Shown here: in pieces, positions 1-6,567 of the stretch
How the letters are laid out: each line of letters opens with the position of its first letter
Numbering within the stretch: position 1 is the stretch's first letter
Assembly: GCF_014132155.1 (NCBI RefSeq)
Contig: NZ_BLJQ01000016.1
Coordinates: forward strand, 1 to 33,998
DNA: 33,998 nucleotides
Direction of reading: 5' to 3'
Source: Gluconobacter sp. Gdi
GTDB taxonomy: Bacteria; Pseudomonadota; Alphaproteobacteria; Acetobacterales; Acetobacteraceae
Made by a program: the position numbers and the translations under genes
The notes under the pieces: model-generated
What the model saw: only the letters and a program-made list of their open reading frames with translations
Told to the model about the DNA's origin: nothing
The model's database searches: none

Positions 1-2
1 AG

Positions 3-854
3 CGGACGGAATATCTGATCAACGATCGCCTCTCCTTTATGCGTTTCCTTGGTCTGGGACTTTCAGATCGGGTGCCGGATGCCAAAACGGTCTGGCTGTA
101 TCAAAAGCGTCTGACCCAGGCGGGTGCGATCGATGGGCTGTTCAACCGCTTTGATGCGACCCTGCGTAACGCCGGGTATTTACCGATGTCAGGCCAGATC
201 CTGGATGCCACGCTGGTAGCGGCTCCGAAGCAGCGGAACACCAATGCAGAGAAAGCCGATCTTCGGGAAGGACGTATTCCTGAAGACTGGCAGGACAAAC
301 CCGCAAAGCTGTCGCACAAGGATCGTCATGCGCGCTGGACACTGAAGTTCACGAAGGCGAAGCGGCAGGATGATGGAGCCATGCCCTCCAGCGATCTCGC
401 CATCCCGTTCTTTGGCTATAAATCGCATGTTTCCATCGATCGGAAATACCGGTTCATCCGGAAATGGAAAACAACGCATGCCGCCGCCAGTGATGGCGCG
501 CGATTGAGAGAGGGGCTGCTGGATAAAACCAATACGGCCTCAACGGTCTGGGCTGACACGGCCTATCGCTCAAAAGCGAATGAGGACTTCATGGAGGAGC
601 AGGGCTTTGTCTCGAAAGTTCACAGGAAAAAGCCGCATCTCAAGCCTATGCCCAGGCATCTCCAGAAATCCAACGCCGGAAAGTCCGTGATCCGATCACG
701 CGTCGAGCATGTCTTTGCTGACCAGAAATCGCAAATGGGTCTGTTCGTCCGAACTGTCGGTATCACCCGGGCCACCATGAGGATCGGCCTGGCCAATATC
801 GTCTATAATATGCGCCGCTTCCTCTTCCTGGAGCGGATCAGCGCGAATGCATAG
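3..854 (+). CDS. IS5-family transposase, 5' end cut by window edge
   Basis: DDE transposase of the IS5 family, which catalyses cut-and-paste movement of its insertion sequence. The reading frame is open to the first bases of the window, so the N-terminus lies upstream; the first internal Met is at 39. Counting from that Met, the catalytic triad is visible as D56 in QILDATLV, D173 in VWADTAYRS and E223 in RVEHVFADQK, followed by the basic C-terminal segment typical of the family (NIVYNMRRFLFLE). The C-terminus ends naturally at TAG, so this part of the enzyme looks intact. Whether the whole element is functional cannot be told because its left end is missing. It lies directly upstream of the copper region and is the only clear transposase in the window. 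Confidence 0.88.
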   Translation, partial: RTEYLINDRLSFMRFLGLGLSDRVPDAKTVWLYQKRLTQAGAIDGLFNRFDATLRNAGYLPMSGQILDATLVAAPKQRNTNAEKADLREGRIPEDWQDKPAKLSHKDRHARWTLKFTKAKRQDDGAMPSSDLAIPFFGYKSHVSIDRKYRFIRKWKTTHAAASDGARLREGLLDKTNTASTVWADTAYRSKANEDFMEEQGFVSKVHRKKPHLKPMPRHLQKSNAGKSVIRSRVEHVFADQKSQMGLFVRTVGITRATMRIGLANIVYNMRRFLFLERISANA

Positions 855-1155
855 CAATCCAGCGGGGGCAGCACTCGATCTGCTTAAAACGCAGATCGAA
901 AACCAACCCAAAAGTAGTCAATCAAATCGCCAAAAACCTGAAATCAACAGCCAAGCGTATCAATCAAGGGTTCTTCGATCCCTCCACATTCCTCAGGCAG
1001 AGATTATAAAATCGACTGCCGCCAAGCCAAAATGGGCTCTTCAAGCATCCTGGTAGGAATGCCTGCCATGTGTGTGCAATATCGGGTTGACAGGCTCGCA
1101 ACCACAATGGATTTTATAAAAAGTCTACCGTGACAGGAGCATATGTTTTCAAAAG
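855..1155. other. Non-coding stretch after the transposase
   Basis: No convincing gene lies here. A 69-codon open frame (847-1056) overlaps the transposase end and has no ribosome site or recognisable composition, so I leave it out. The stretch contains an 8-bp perfect inverted repeat at 876-898 (CGATCTGC, 7-nt loop, GCAGATCG), which may end transposase transcription. It should also contain the IS right end and the promoter for the downstream copper genes. AGGAG at 1135-1139 is the best ribosome-binding-like sequence, but it lies 16 nt from the assigned start of the next gene. Confidence 0.5.
876..898 (+). terminator. Stem-loop downstream of transposase
   Basis: A perfect 8-bp stem (876-883 with 891-898) and a 7-nt loop TTAAAAC. 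It lies 22 nt after the transposase stop. No T-tract follows, only an A-rich stretch, so Rho-independent termination on the plus strand is doubtful. It could instead be a structural part of the IS end. Confidence 0.3.
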
Positions 1156-1647
1156 ATGGCCCATGCCATACATCCTGCGCCCCGCTCTTCATTGAGCCGT
1201 TGGTTTCTGGTCGCGTTCACGCTCATGGGCTTTCTGGGGCAACTCCTGATCCAGAGTCAGGCAATGCCGGGAGAAATGCCTCGTGCTACCATCTTGCGCC
1301 TGACAGGCATTGATATCGCTCCACATGTTTATCACACGCCAGATAAGCACTCCGTCTGTGCGGATATGCCTGGCATGACAATGGACAATGTGACGCAGGC
1401 TGTGTCAGCCGACAATGAGGGCGACCACGACCACATGTCCGGGCATCCTTCTCATCACGATGGAAGCTGTCCGTTATGCCCTCTCCTGCACCTGCCAGTA
1501 TTCCTGTTCACAGCTCTCGTTATCTTGCTGGCACTGGCGTTTATTCGTTGGCAACGCCACGTCAACATCGTTAACCCCCGTGCTCCACCTGTCATCACAC
1601 TTGGTGTTCCTTTCTCCTGTGGCCCCCCTGTGTCTGCGGTCTTCTAG
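1156..1647 (+). CDS. DUF2946-like His/Cys-rich membrane-anchored protein, probably copper-related
   Basis: A 163-aa protein with an N-terminal hydrophobic segment (about 15-35), a Met/His-rich extracytoplasmic region (MPGMTMDN near 71-78, then HDHMSGHPSHHDGSCPLCP near 91-109), a second membrane segment (about 113-131) and a short tail. Small proteins with a C-terminal CxxC beside a hydrophobic helix and a His-rich loop are annotated DUF2946 and are often found next to TonB-dependent receptors and copper genes. The Met/His/Cys side chains suggest metal binding, presumably Cu, but no biochemical role is established that I know of. It lies 145 nt upstream of the receptor gene on the same strand. 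The start is uncertain: ATG at 1156 has a poorly spaced upstream AGGAG, and a later start is possible. Confidence 0.65.
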   Translation: MAHAIHPAPRSSLSRWFLVAFTLMGFLGQLLIQSQAMPGEMPRATILRLTGIDIAPHVYHTPDKHSVCADMPGMTMDNVTQAVSADNEGDHDHMSGHPSHHDGSCPLCPLLHLPVFLFTALVILLALAFIRWQRHVNIVNPRAPPVITLGVPFSCGPPVSAVF

Positions 1648-1792
1648 CGCCCGCAGGCCGTTTAAGCTGTCATTCATCGACCGTACGCGTTCACTTAACG
1701 CATAGTGCGTCGCTGACGTCATAAACTAATGACGAAAAAGACAATGACCGTCCTGCTGGCTGAACGATATTCTCAGCTCAGGATCAGCTTCC

Positions 1793-4009
1793 ATGTCTTC
1801 GACACATGTTTGCGCACACACGTTCCACCGCGCGCACTTACTTTCTGCCGCCGCAATTTTTCTTATCCCGTCCTTCGCGGCGCATGCCAATGAACTGCCC
1901 GGAAAAGAGCGTGAGAATGCCGCATCAACCAGGCAGGCGGCGATTAAAAAAACTCCGGAACAGTCATCGCGAAACACGTCAAAACAACTTGGTGCTCATG
2001 TAAGAACAGGAGCCGCCATCCCCATATCCAGTAACGCAGCTGAGCGGCTCGTTGTCACAGCTACGCGAACGCCACAGCGGATCCAGGATGTTCCCGCCTC
2101 GGTCAGCCTGATAACCCGTCAGGATATTGAAAGACGTATGTCTTCAACGCTCGCTGATGTCATCAATCGTTTACCTGACGCTGATATGGCAGGCGGAGCA
2201 CGGACCGAAGGCCAGATCCCTGAAATTCGAGGCTTCAACGGAAGAGACATTATCCTCTTGGTCGATGGCGCACGCCGCAATGCGGACAATGGTTTTGCCG
2301 GCTTCCAGACACCGCTCTATATCGATCCAGCATTCGTGCAGTCTGTCGAAGTCGTAATGGGGGCCGCATCAACTCTTTACGGCAGCGGCTCCATGGGAGG
2401 CGTCATGTCAATCAAGACGCTCGAAGCCAAAGATCTCCTCGCGCCTGGCCGAAAATGGGGTGCAGAGTTAGACGGCGGTTATCAGAGTGCAAATGAAAAT
2501 GCCAAAGGTGCTGCCAAAGTGTATGGAAAATGGGGAAAGTTCGACGGACTGCTGGCGTATGCAGGACAGTCATTCGGGCCGATTTCTCTAGGCGGAGGAC
2601 AAAAATTATCTCCGAACAACGGTACGAGCAATAGCGCACTCTTAAAACTGGGCTACGACATTACAGACCGGATCAGAGTCGATTTCGGGCAGAGTTTTTA
2701 TTATATTGAAAATTATCGTCCAGCCAACGCACAAGCACAAAAATTTACCGTTTATAATTCGTCAACAAAGACATATATTCCTTATTATCGACAAACCGGA
2801 ACCAGGCAAGACGACTCAAATATTCACCTAACCACTAAGGACTCTGACGGAAAAGAAGATGGAAGACTGACGCTCTATAGATCAAAAATGACGTCATGGT
2901 ACGGTCCTTTTATTAAGACATCAATAGTGGGCGAGACGCAAACACTGGAAACTTATGGGGCTGATATTCAAAAAATATTCAGGGAAAATTTTGGCTATCT
3001 TGGTTCACATATGTTTGTAGTTGGAGCAAATTACTATCGAGACATCAATCATACTCTTCAAAAAAACGGGCAAGGAGGAGGAACTATCCCCGACGGGCAA
3101 CAGCAAGTTTACGGATTCTACGGATCAGATGAGATTAAACTTCCGTACGGCATCGTACTAACGCCAAGCCTTCGTTACGATCGCTACAATACCTTTGGGT
3201 CTGGCTCGTCCACCAGCACTAGCGGTGCAATTCTACCCAAAATTACCTTAGCATGGCATCCAAATCGAAATTGGATGGTCTATCTTAGTTGGGGAAAAAA
3301 TTACCGCGCCCCAACAATTCAAGAAACAAATATGAACTATGCCATAACGCCAAATAGTTATTATTTTCTTCCAAATAATAACTTAAGACCAGAAAGCGCT
3401 CGTACATACGAAGGTGGATTTAGTTATAATAAAAGTGGATTGTTCTCACGCAAGGATCATGCATTGGTGCGTGCTACAGGCTTCTACGAAGATGCTACGA
3501 ACCTTATTCAGCTATCTGTGGTCGGACATCACTGGAGCCCACTCTACAAAACAAACGAGATAAACTATCAATATACGAACATTCAACACGCCACCCGCTA
3601 TGGAATTGAACTTCGCGCAACCTACAATATAGAGAACATCAATCTTGGCGTAAGTTACAGCCACCTCCGTGTGAGAGATGCAAACACCGGAGCCAACCTT
3701 CTGGCTCAACCAGATAAAGTAGCAGCAGATGCGAGTTACACTTTTCCAAAAATTGGGTTGACCGCCACGTATAACCTCACCGCTGTAGAAGCCCAAGACT
3801 ATGACTCTACGATAGCACGCAGAAGACCAGGCTATATGTTGCATGACATTCTTTTTGACTGGCAAATGCCAGGCAAGCCGTGGCGCGTAAATTTTGCCGT
3901 CACCAATCTGACCAATAAGACATATTATATGTACAAATCTATCGCCAGCAATAATGACGTACCTGAAATTGGACGAAGCTTCAGGTTCAATATTTCATAT
4001 AAGTTTTAA
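1793..4009 (+). CDS. mbnT: TonB-dependent outer-membrane receptor, probable copper-methanobactin importer (MbnT-like)
   Basis: A 738-aa outer-membrane beta-barrel receptor. The N-terminus is a signal peptide (about 1-32, cleavage after AAHA). A linker follows, then a TonB box at about 84-90 (ERLVVTA) and a plug domain with conserved features (RIQDVPASVSLITRQDIE..., EIRGFNGRDIILLVDGARRN, GSGSMGGVMSIKTL). The rest is a barrel ending in the aromatic terminal residue expected for outer-membrane insertion (SYKF). Such receptors import metallophores using the proton-motive force passed on by TonB. The gene stops 100 nt before the methanobactin-type precursor gene, and an adjacent receptor is a standard part of mbn operons (MbnT). 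Ligand assignment is therefore by context. The general fold would also fit a siderophore or haem receptor. The 3' half is clearly more AT-rich than the 5' half. Confidence 0.85.
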   Translation: MSSTHVCAHTFHRAHLLSAAAIFLIPSFAAHANELPGKERENAASTRQAAIKKTPEQSSRNTSKQLGAHVRTGAAIPISSNAAERLVVTATRTPQRIQDVPASVSLITRQDIERRMSSTLADVINRLPDADMAGGARTEGQIPEIRGFNGRDIILLVDGARRNADNGFAGFQTPLYIDPAFVQSVEVVMGAASTLYGSGSMGGVMSIKTLEAKDLLAPGRKWGAELDGGYQSANENAKGAAKVYGKWGKFDGLLAYAGQSFGPISLGGGQKLSPNNGTSNSALLKLGYDITDRIRVDFGQSFYYIENYRPANAQAQKFTVYNSSTKTYIPYYRQTGTRQDDSNIHLTTKDSDGKEDGRLTLYRSKMTSWYGPFIKTSIVGETQTLETYGADIQKIFRENFGYLGSHMFVVGANYYRDINHTLQKNGQGGGTIPDGQQQVYGFYGSDEIKLPYGIVLTPSLRYDRYNTFGSGSSTSTSGAILPKITLAWHPNRNWMVYLSWGKNYRAPTIQETNMNYAITPNSYYFLPNNNLRPESARTYEGGFSYNKSGLFSRKDHALVRATGFYEDATNLIQLSVVGHHWSPLYKTNEINYQYTNIQHATRYGIELRATYNIENINLGVSYSHLRVRDANTGANLLAQPDKVAADASYTFPKIGLTATYNLTAVEAQDYDSTIARRRPGYMLHDILFDWQMPGKPWRVNFAVTNLTNKTYYMYKSIASNNDVPEIGRSFRFNISYKF

Positions 4010-4027
4010 ATTTGCATTTTTACTTTG

Positions 4028-4056
4028 TTTACTTGAACAATATATGTTATTATACT
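4028..4056 (+). promoter_or_regulatory. Candidate promoter of the precursor peptide gene
   Basis: A sigma70-like pair: TTTACT at 4028-4033 and TATACT at 4051-4056, separated by 17 nt, in an AT-rich gap after the receptor gene. It would start a transcript near 4063, about 47 nt before the precursor ATG. If used, it gives mbnA a promoter independent of the receptor gene. The -10 is 5/6 to consensus; the -35 is weaker (4/6). Confidence 0.4.
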
Positions 4057-4086
4057 TTGCCGATACATCGATGTGATGATCGGCAA
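4057..4086 (+). promoter_or_regulatory. Inverted repeat in the leader of the precursor gene
   Basis: A perfect 8-bp inverted repeat, TTGCCGAT (4057-4064) with ATCGGCAA (4079-4086). It encloses a 14-nt segment that itself contains the palindrome ACATCGATGT (4065-4074). It lies immediately after the candidate -10 and ends 10 nt before the ribosome-binding site. It could be an operator for a copper-responsive regulator or a structured 5' leader that stabilises the message. The sequence alone does not decide between these. Confidence 0.45.
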
Positions 4087-4096
4087 TTTCAAAGAC

Positions 4097-4102
4097 AAGG
4101 AG
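4097..4102 (+). promoter_or_regulatory. Ribosome-binding site of the precursor peptide
   Basis: AAGGAG is a strong Shine-Dalgarno sequence 7 nt before the ATG at 4110. It is the main support, together with context, that this very short reading frame is translated. Confidence 0.75.
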
Positions 4103-4109
4103 TCTATCA

Positions 4110-4205
4110 ATGAAAATCACCATTCTTTCTCGTCGCGAGATCAAGGTCTCAACAATGGCCGGTTCGATCTGCGGTCCGGGTACGGTCTGTGGTGGTTATA
4201 ACTGA
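4110..4205 (+). CDS. mbnA: Methanobactin-type RiPP precursor peptide (MbnA-like), 31 aa
   Basis: A 31-residue peptide with a basic, hydrophobic leader (starts MKITILSRREIKV) and a C-terminal core containing two cysteines, C21 and C27, in ICGPGTVCGGYN. In known methanobactins each modified Cys is converted, together with the preceding residue, into an oxazolone plus thioamide that bind Cu(I). The two modified Cys of the M. trichosporium OB3b peptide (core LCGSCYPCSCM) are also separated by five residues, and in both peptides the first Cys follows an aliphatic residue and precedes Gly. Here I20-C21 and V26-C27 are the expected modification sites. Unlike the OB3b peptide there are no extra Cys for a disulfide. 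The gene has a strong ribosome site and is followed at 60-nt distance by mbnB and mbnC. The modification pattern and cleavage point are inferred. Confidence 0.87.
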   Translation: MKITILSRREIKVSTMAGSICGPGTVCGGYN

Positions 4206-4213
4206 ACCATAGG

Positions 4214-4236
4214 GGGTGCGCGCCATGCGCGCACCC
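4214..4236 (+). terminator. Strong hairpin between precursor and modification genes (partial terminator or attenuator)
   Basis: A perfect 10-bp GC-rich stem, GGGTGCGCGC (4214-4223) with GCGCGCACCC (4227-4236), and a 3-nt loop CAT. It is followed by TTTCCTATTCT, a weak T-rich tract. It begins 9 nt after the mbnA stop. Such hairpins after RiPP precursor genes typically stop most transcripts and protect the short message, so that precursor is made in excess over enzymes. The weak T-tract fits read-through into mbnB. Confidence 0.7.
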
Positions 4237-4264
4237 TTTCCTATTCTAATTAAGGGAGACCATC

Positions 4265-5050
4265 ATGCGCATCGGTTTTAATTTTACCAGAAGCGAAGTT
4301 CTGCCAATTGCAAACAAATTACTAAATGATGGTCATATAGATTACTACGAAATTCTTATAGATAACTTTCTTCATCTAGATCCGCACGAGCTACTGGCAA
4401 CTATCAAATGTCCAGTTTCTTTCCACATTATGCGCTCCAGATTTTTAGAAAATGATAGAGAATCTCTGAGCCAGATGGCTGAACAAATTCGCTATCATGC
4501 ACATATTCTAAAGCCTATATACATTTCTGACCACCTTGCGTCTTTTTCGTGCAATGGCCAAAATCTCTCATTCCTTTCCGAGATAGACTACAGGAACAGA
4601 AAAGTTTTAATTGAGAAAGCATCGTGGTGGCAGGAGCAAATTGGTGAGAAATTATTTCTAGAAAATTTTCCGTCTATATTAGATGGTGGATTTGAAGCGC
4701 CCGAATTCTTTTCTGATCTGCGAAGGGAAGTCGGGACAGGGCTATTGTTTGATATATCGAACGCTGTCTGTTCCGAGATAAATTGTGGCGCCTCCACGGA
4801 AAGCTGGATCAGCGAAGCAAACGAAACACGGCATTTTCATGTAGGAAGTTACGAGCCGTCGGTAAGTGATCCGAATGTAATGATCGACACACACGGCACC
4901 GAGATTTCTGTGGAAACACTGAGTTTTCTCTCCGACCTGAGATCAAGGCTTTGCCATTCAGAAACGACTATCACGTACGAACGAGATCGTAATGTTGAAT
5001 ATGACAGTATTGTTCAAGATATCACAAGAATACGACAACAACTTACATAG
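4265..5050 (+). CDS. mbnB: MNIO/DUF692 multinuclear iron oxidative enzyme, MbnB-like
   Basis: A 261-aa TIM-barrel enzyme of the DUF692 (MNIO) family. With MbnC it uses O2 and a multi-iron centre to turn precursor Cys residues into oxazolone/thioamide pairs. Candidate iron ligands lie in the family's conserved motifs: H54 (SFHIM), D89-H90 (ISDHL), E133 (LENF), D163 and N166 (FDISNAV), H192 (HVGSY), D208-H210 (IDTHG) and E239 (YERD). The length is near that expected for the family. A good ribosome site, AAGGGAG at 4252-4258, precedes the ATG. The gene is strongly AT-rich: the 60 bases from 4321 contain 16 G/C. Members of this family outside methanotrophs modify other precursors, but the precursor, mbnC and mbnPH neighbours make the methanobactin branch the best assignment. 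Confidence 0.88.
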   Translation: MRIGFNFTRSEVLPIANKLLNDGHIDYYEILIDNFLHLDPHELLATIKCPVSFHIMRSRFLENDRESLSQMAEQIRYHAHILKPIYISDHLASFSCNGQNLSFLSEIDYRNRKVLIEKASWWQEQIGEKLFLENFPSILDGGFEAPEFFSDLRREVGTGLLFDISNAVCSEINCGASTESWISEANETRHFHVGSYEPSVSDPNVMIDTHGTEISVETLSFLSDLRSRLCHSETTITYERDRNVEYDSIVQDITRIRQQLT

Positions 5051-5067
5051 CAGAAGAACGCTGTTAA

Positions 5068-5655
5068 ATGACTTCTGACCATAATTTAGAGCGTGATTGC
5101 GATGTTATCAGCAGCATGACGCGCCCTTCACGAGAAAGAGATTTCAATCTTTCTCACCGCCAACAGGTAAGGATAAATATAGCGTTACGAGGAACGTGGC
5201 ACGCGATATTCGATCCCTGCCCTTCTTTACAGGAAATAGATGACGAAAATAACGGCGTCATATTCAGGCCGTTTATGGAATGGGCCTATGAGCACCGCGA
5301 TCCCTTGGATTGGACCCTTCACTTGTCAGTCTATGACTGGCTTGCTCAATCTCCATTGGCCGGGAAATTAACAAAACAGGTCTGCCGTGAAGTGCGTGCT
5401 GTTGCTGCTGCCCAATGGGCGGCCCTCGACCGCTCGTCCTTTCTGGGGATTGCGATAGCACATAGCTCCGATCCGACATGGACTGTCGCATTCAAGGCAC
5501 GGAACGTCCACCTAGTAAGGAGCATCGAAGAAATAAATATCGGCTCGCCACCGTCCCCACCAGAGAACGGATTCGGATACTTTCTAATTCCGTCATGGGA
5601 TTTGGAAACATTTCCAGGGTGGACGTTGCTGAATAACGCCGCATCGCAGAATTGA
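5068..5655 (+). CDS. mbnC: MbnC-like partner protein of the MNIO enzyme
   Basis: A 195-aa protein that starts 17 nt after mbnB. Its position and size match MbnC, which binds MbnB and the precursor leader to form the active heterodimer. No catalytic motif is expected. The sequence shows a central region rich in Trp and aromatic residues (EWAYEHRDPLDWTLHLSVYDWL, about 69-90) and a C-terminal PSWDLETFPGW segment, but I assign it by context more than by motif. MbnC proteins diverge widely, so independent recognition from sequence alone is limited. It ends about 40 nt before the chosen mbnP start. Confidence 0.75.
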   Translation: MTSDHNLERDCDVISSMTRPSRERDFNLSHRQQVRINIALRGTWHAIFDPCPSLQEIDDENNGVIFRPFMEWAYEHRDPLDWTLHLSVYDWLAQSPLAGKLTKQVCREVRAVAAAQWAALDRSSFLGIAIAHSSDPTWTVAFKARNVHLVRSIEEINIGSPPSPPENGFGYFLIPSWDLETFPGWTLLNNAASQN

Positions 5656-5696
5656 GACGTATAAGTCGCGTTTTGGACCGTTATCGGGAGATGGTA

Positions 5697-6566
5697 ATGA
5701 AATCGTTGATGATGTTTAGAGCCTTGTTCGCTAGCGCTTTGATAACGGGGGTGTCGTCAAACACCTATGCGGCGCCAAAACTCGGGCACCTGACGTTCCA
5801 AGCTGTATTCGGCGATCAGCCGATAAGCTGCACCCGCACGCTTTCGCCGGTCGGCACGCAGGGCGACACGGTCCGGGTCAACGATCTACGCTTTTACATC
5901 CACGATGTGGCGCTACTCACAAAGGACGGTCGTGCGGTGCCGGTCAAGCCAGGGCCGTCAGGCCTCTGGCAGCGTGACGGGATCGCGCTGATCGACCTGA
6001 TTGATCGCAATATTCCATGCAGCGATACGGCTCCGTCGCCGAACTCGACTATCAGTTTTGTCTGGCCGCAAGGCCATTTCGCCGGCCTGCGCTTCACCGT
6101 TGGGCTACCTATGGCCGCCAATCACGGCGATCCTACGATTGCACAGCCACCGCTGAACATGACGAGCATGTTTTGGACCTGGCAGTCAGGATATCGTTTT
6201 TTTACACTTGATATCATGATGATTCCGAAGCCTGGCGACAAAGCGCGACCCCATGGCTTCCCTGTCCACATCGGTAGCACCGGCTGTGAGTCCGCCAGTC
6301 CGGTCGAGGCGCCGAAGGGCGCGTGCACGGCCCCGAACCTCGTCACGGTCACGCTGCCGGAGTTCAATCCGGCGCATCAGACCGTGAAGCTCGACATAAG
6401 TCGACTGCTCGCTCTGAGTAATGTCAGCACCAACCAGATTAATAGTGCGCCAGGTTGCATGTCTGGACCGGACGACAAGGATTGCGCAGGTGTATTCCGT
6501 GAGTTCGGCCTGCCATTCGGATCAGAGACCTCCCCACCCGCTCAGTCGGTATTTCGGGGTCGATAG
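5697..6566 (+). CDS. mbnP: MbnP-like secreted copper-binding protein with multi-Cys motif
   Basis: A 289-aa periplasmic protein. I choose ATG 5697 because GGGAG (5686-5690) lies 6 nt upstream and a clean signal peptide follows (about 1-25, SNTYA then APK). An upstream TTG frame extends into mbnC and is less likely. The mature protein has six Cys (C45, C108, C197, C210, C254, C263) and conserved His (H69, H143, H186, H191). This matches the four-Cys protein of the 'metallo-mystery pair' family, the partner of the di-heme protein encoded next. In M. trichosporium, MbnH oxidises a Trp of MbnP to kynurenine and MbnP binds Cu. W160 and W162 in the segment MFWTWQSGYRF are the most obvious candidates here. 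Such pairs also occur outside mbn operons, so the link to methanobactin rests on position. Confidence 0.85.
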   Translation: MKSLMMFRALFASALITGVSSNTYAAPKLGHLTFQAVFGDQPISCTRTLSPVGTQGDTVRVNDLRFYIHDVALLTKDGRAVPVKPGPSGLWQRDGIALIDLIDRNIPCSDTAPSPNSTISFVWPQGHFAGLRFTVGLPMAANHGDPTIAQPPLNMTSMFWTWQSGYRFFTLDIMMIPKPGDKARPHGFPVHIGSTGCESASPVEAPKGACTAPNLVTVTLPEFNPAHQTVKLDISRLLALSNVSTNQINSAPGCMSGPDDKDCAGVFREFGLPFGSETSPPAQSVFRGR

Positions 6567-6567
6567 G

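Larger units (their letters stand above)
1..990 (+). mobile_element. IS5-family insertion sequence, right part
   Basis: The element is defined by its transposase. Its left end is outside the window. The exact right end is not identified because the matching left inverted repeat cannot be seen. The stretch near 967-985, which reads GGGTTCTTCGATCCCTCC, resembles the kind of terminal sequence seen in IS5-group elements, but this is a guess. The end coordinate is therefore approximate. Confidence 0.45.

Noticed and set aside
847-1056. 69-codon frame after the transposase
   Set aside because: It overlaps the transposase end, has no ribosome site and no recognisable features. It lies in the likely IS end region.
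5652-5696. Longer mbnP start at a TTG
   Set aside because: It overlaps mbnC and would bury the signal peptide. ATG 5697 has a good ribosome site.
6421-6567. 49-codon N-terminal extension of the di-heme protein
   Set aside because: It lies inside mbnP in another frame. The start at 6568 gives a proper signal peptide and sits one base after the mbnP stop.
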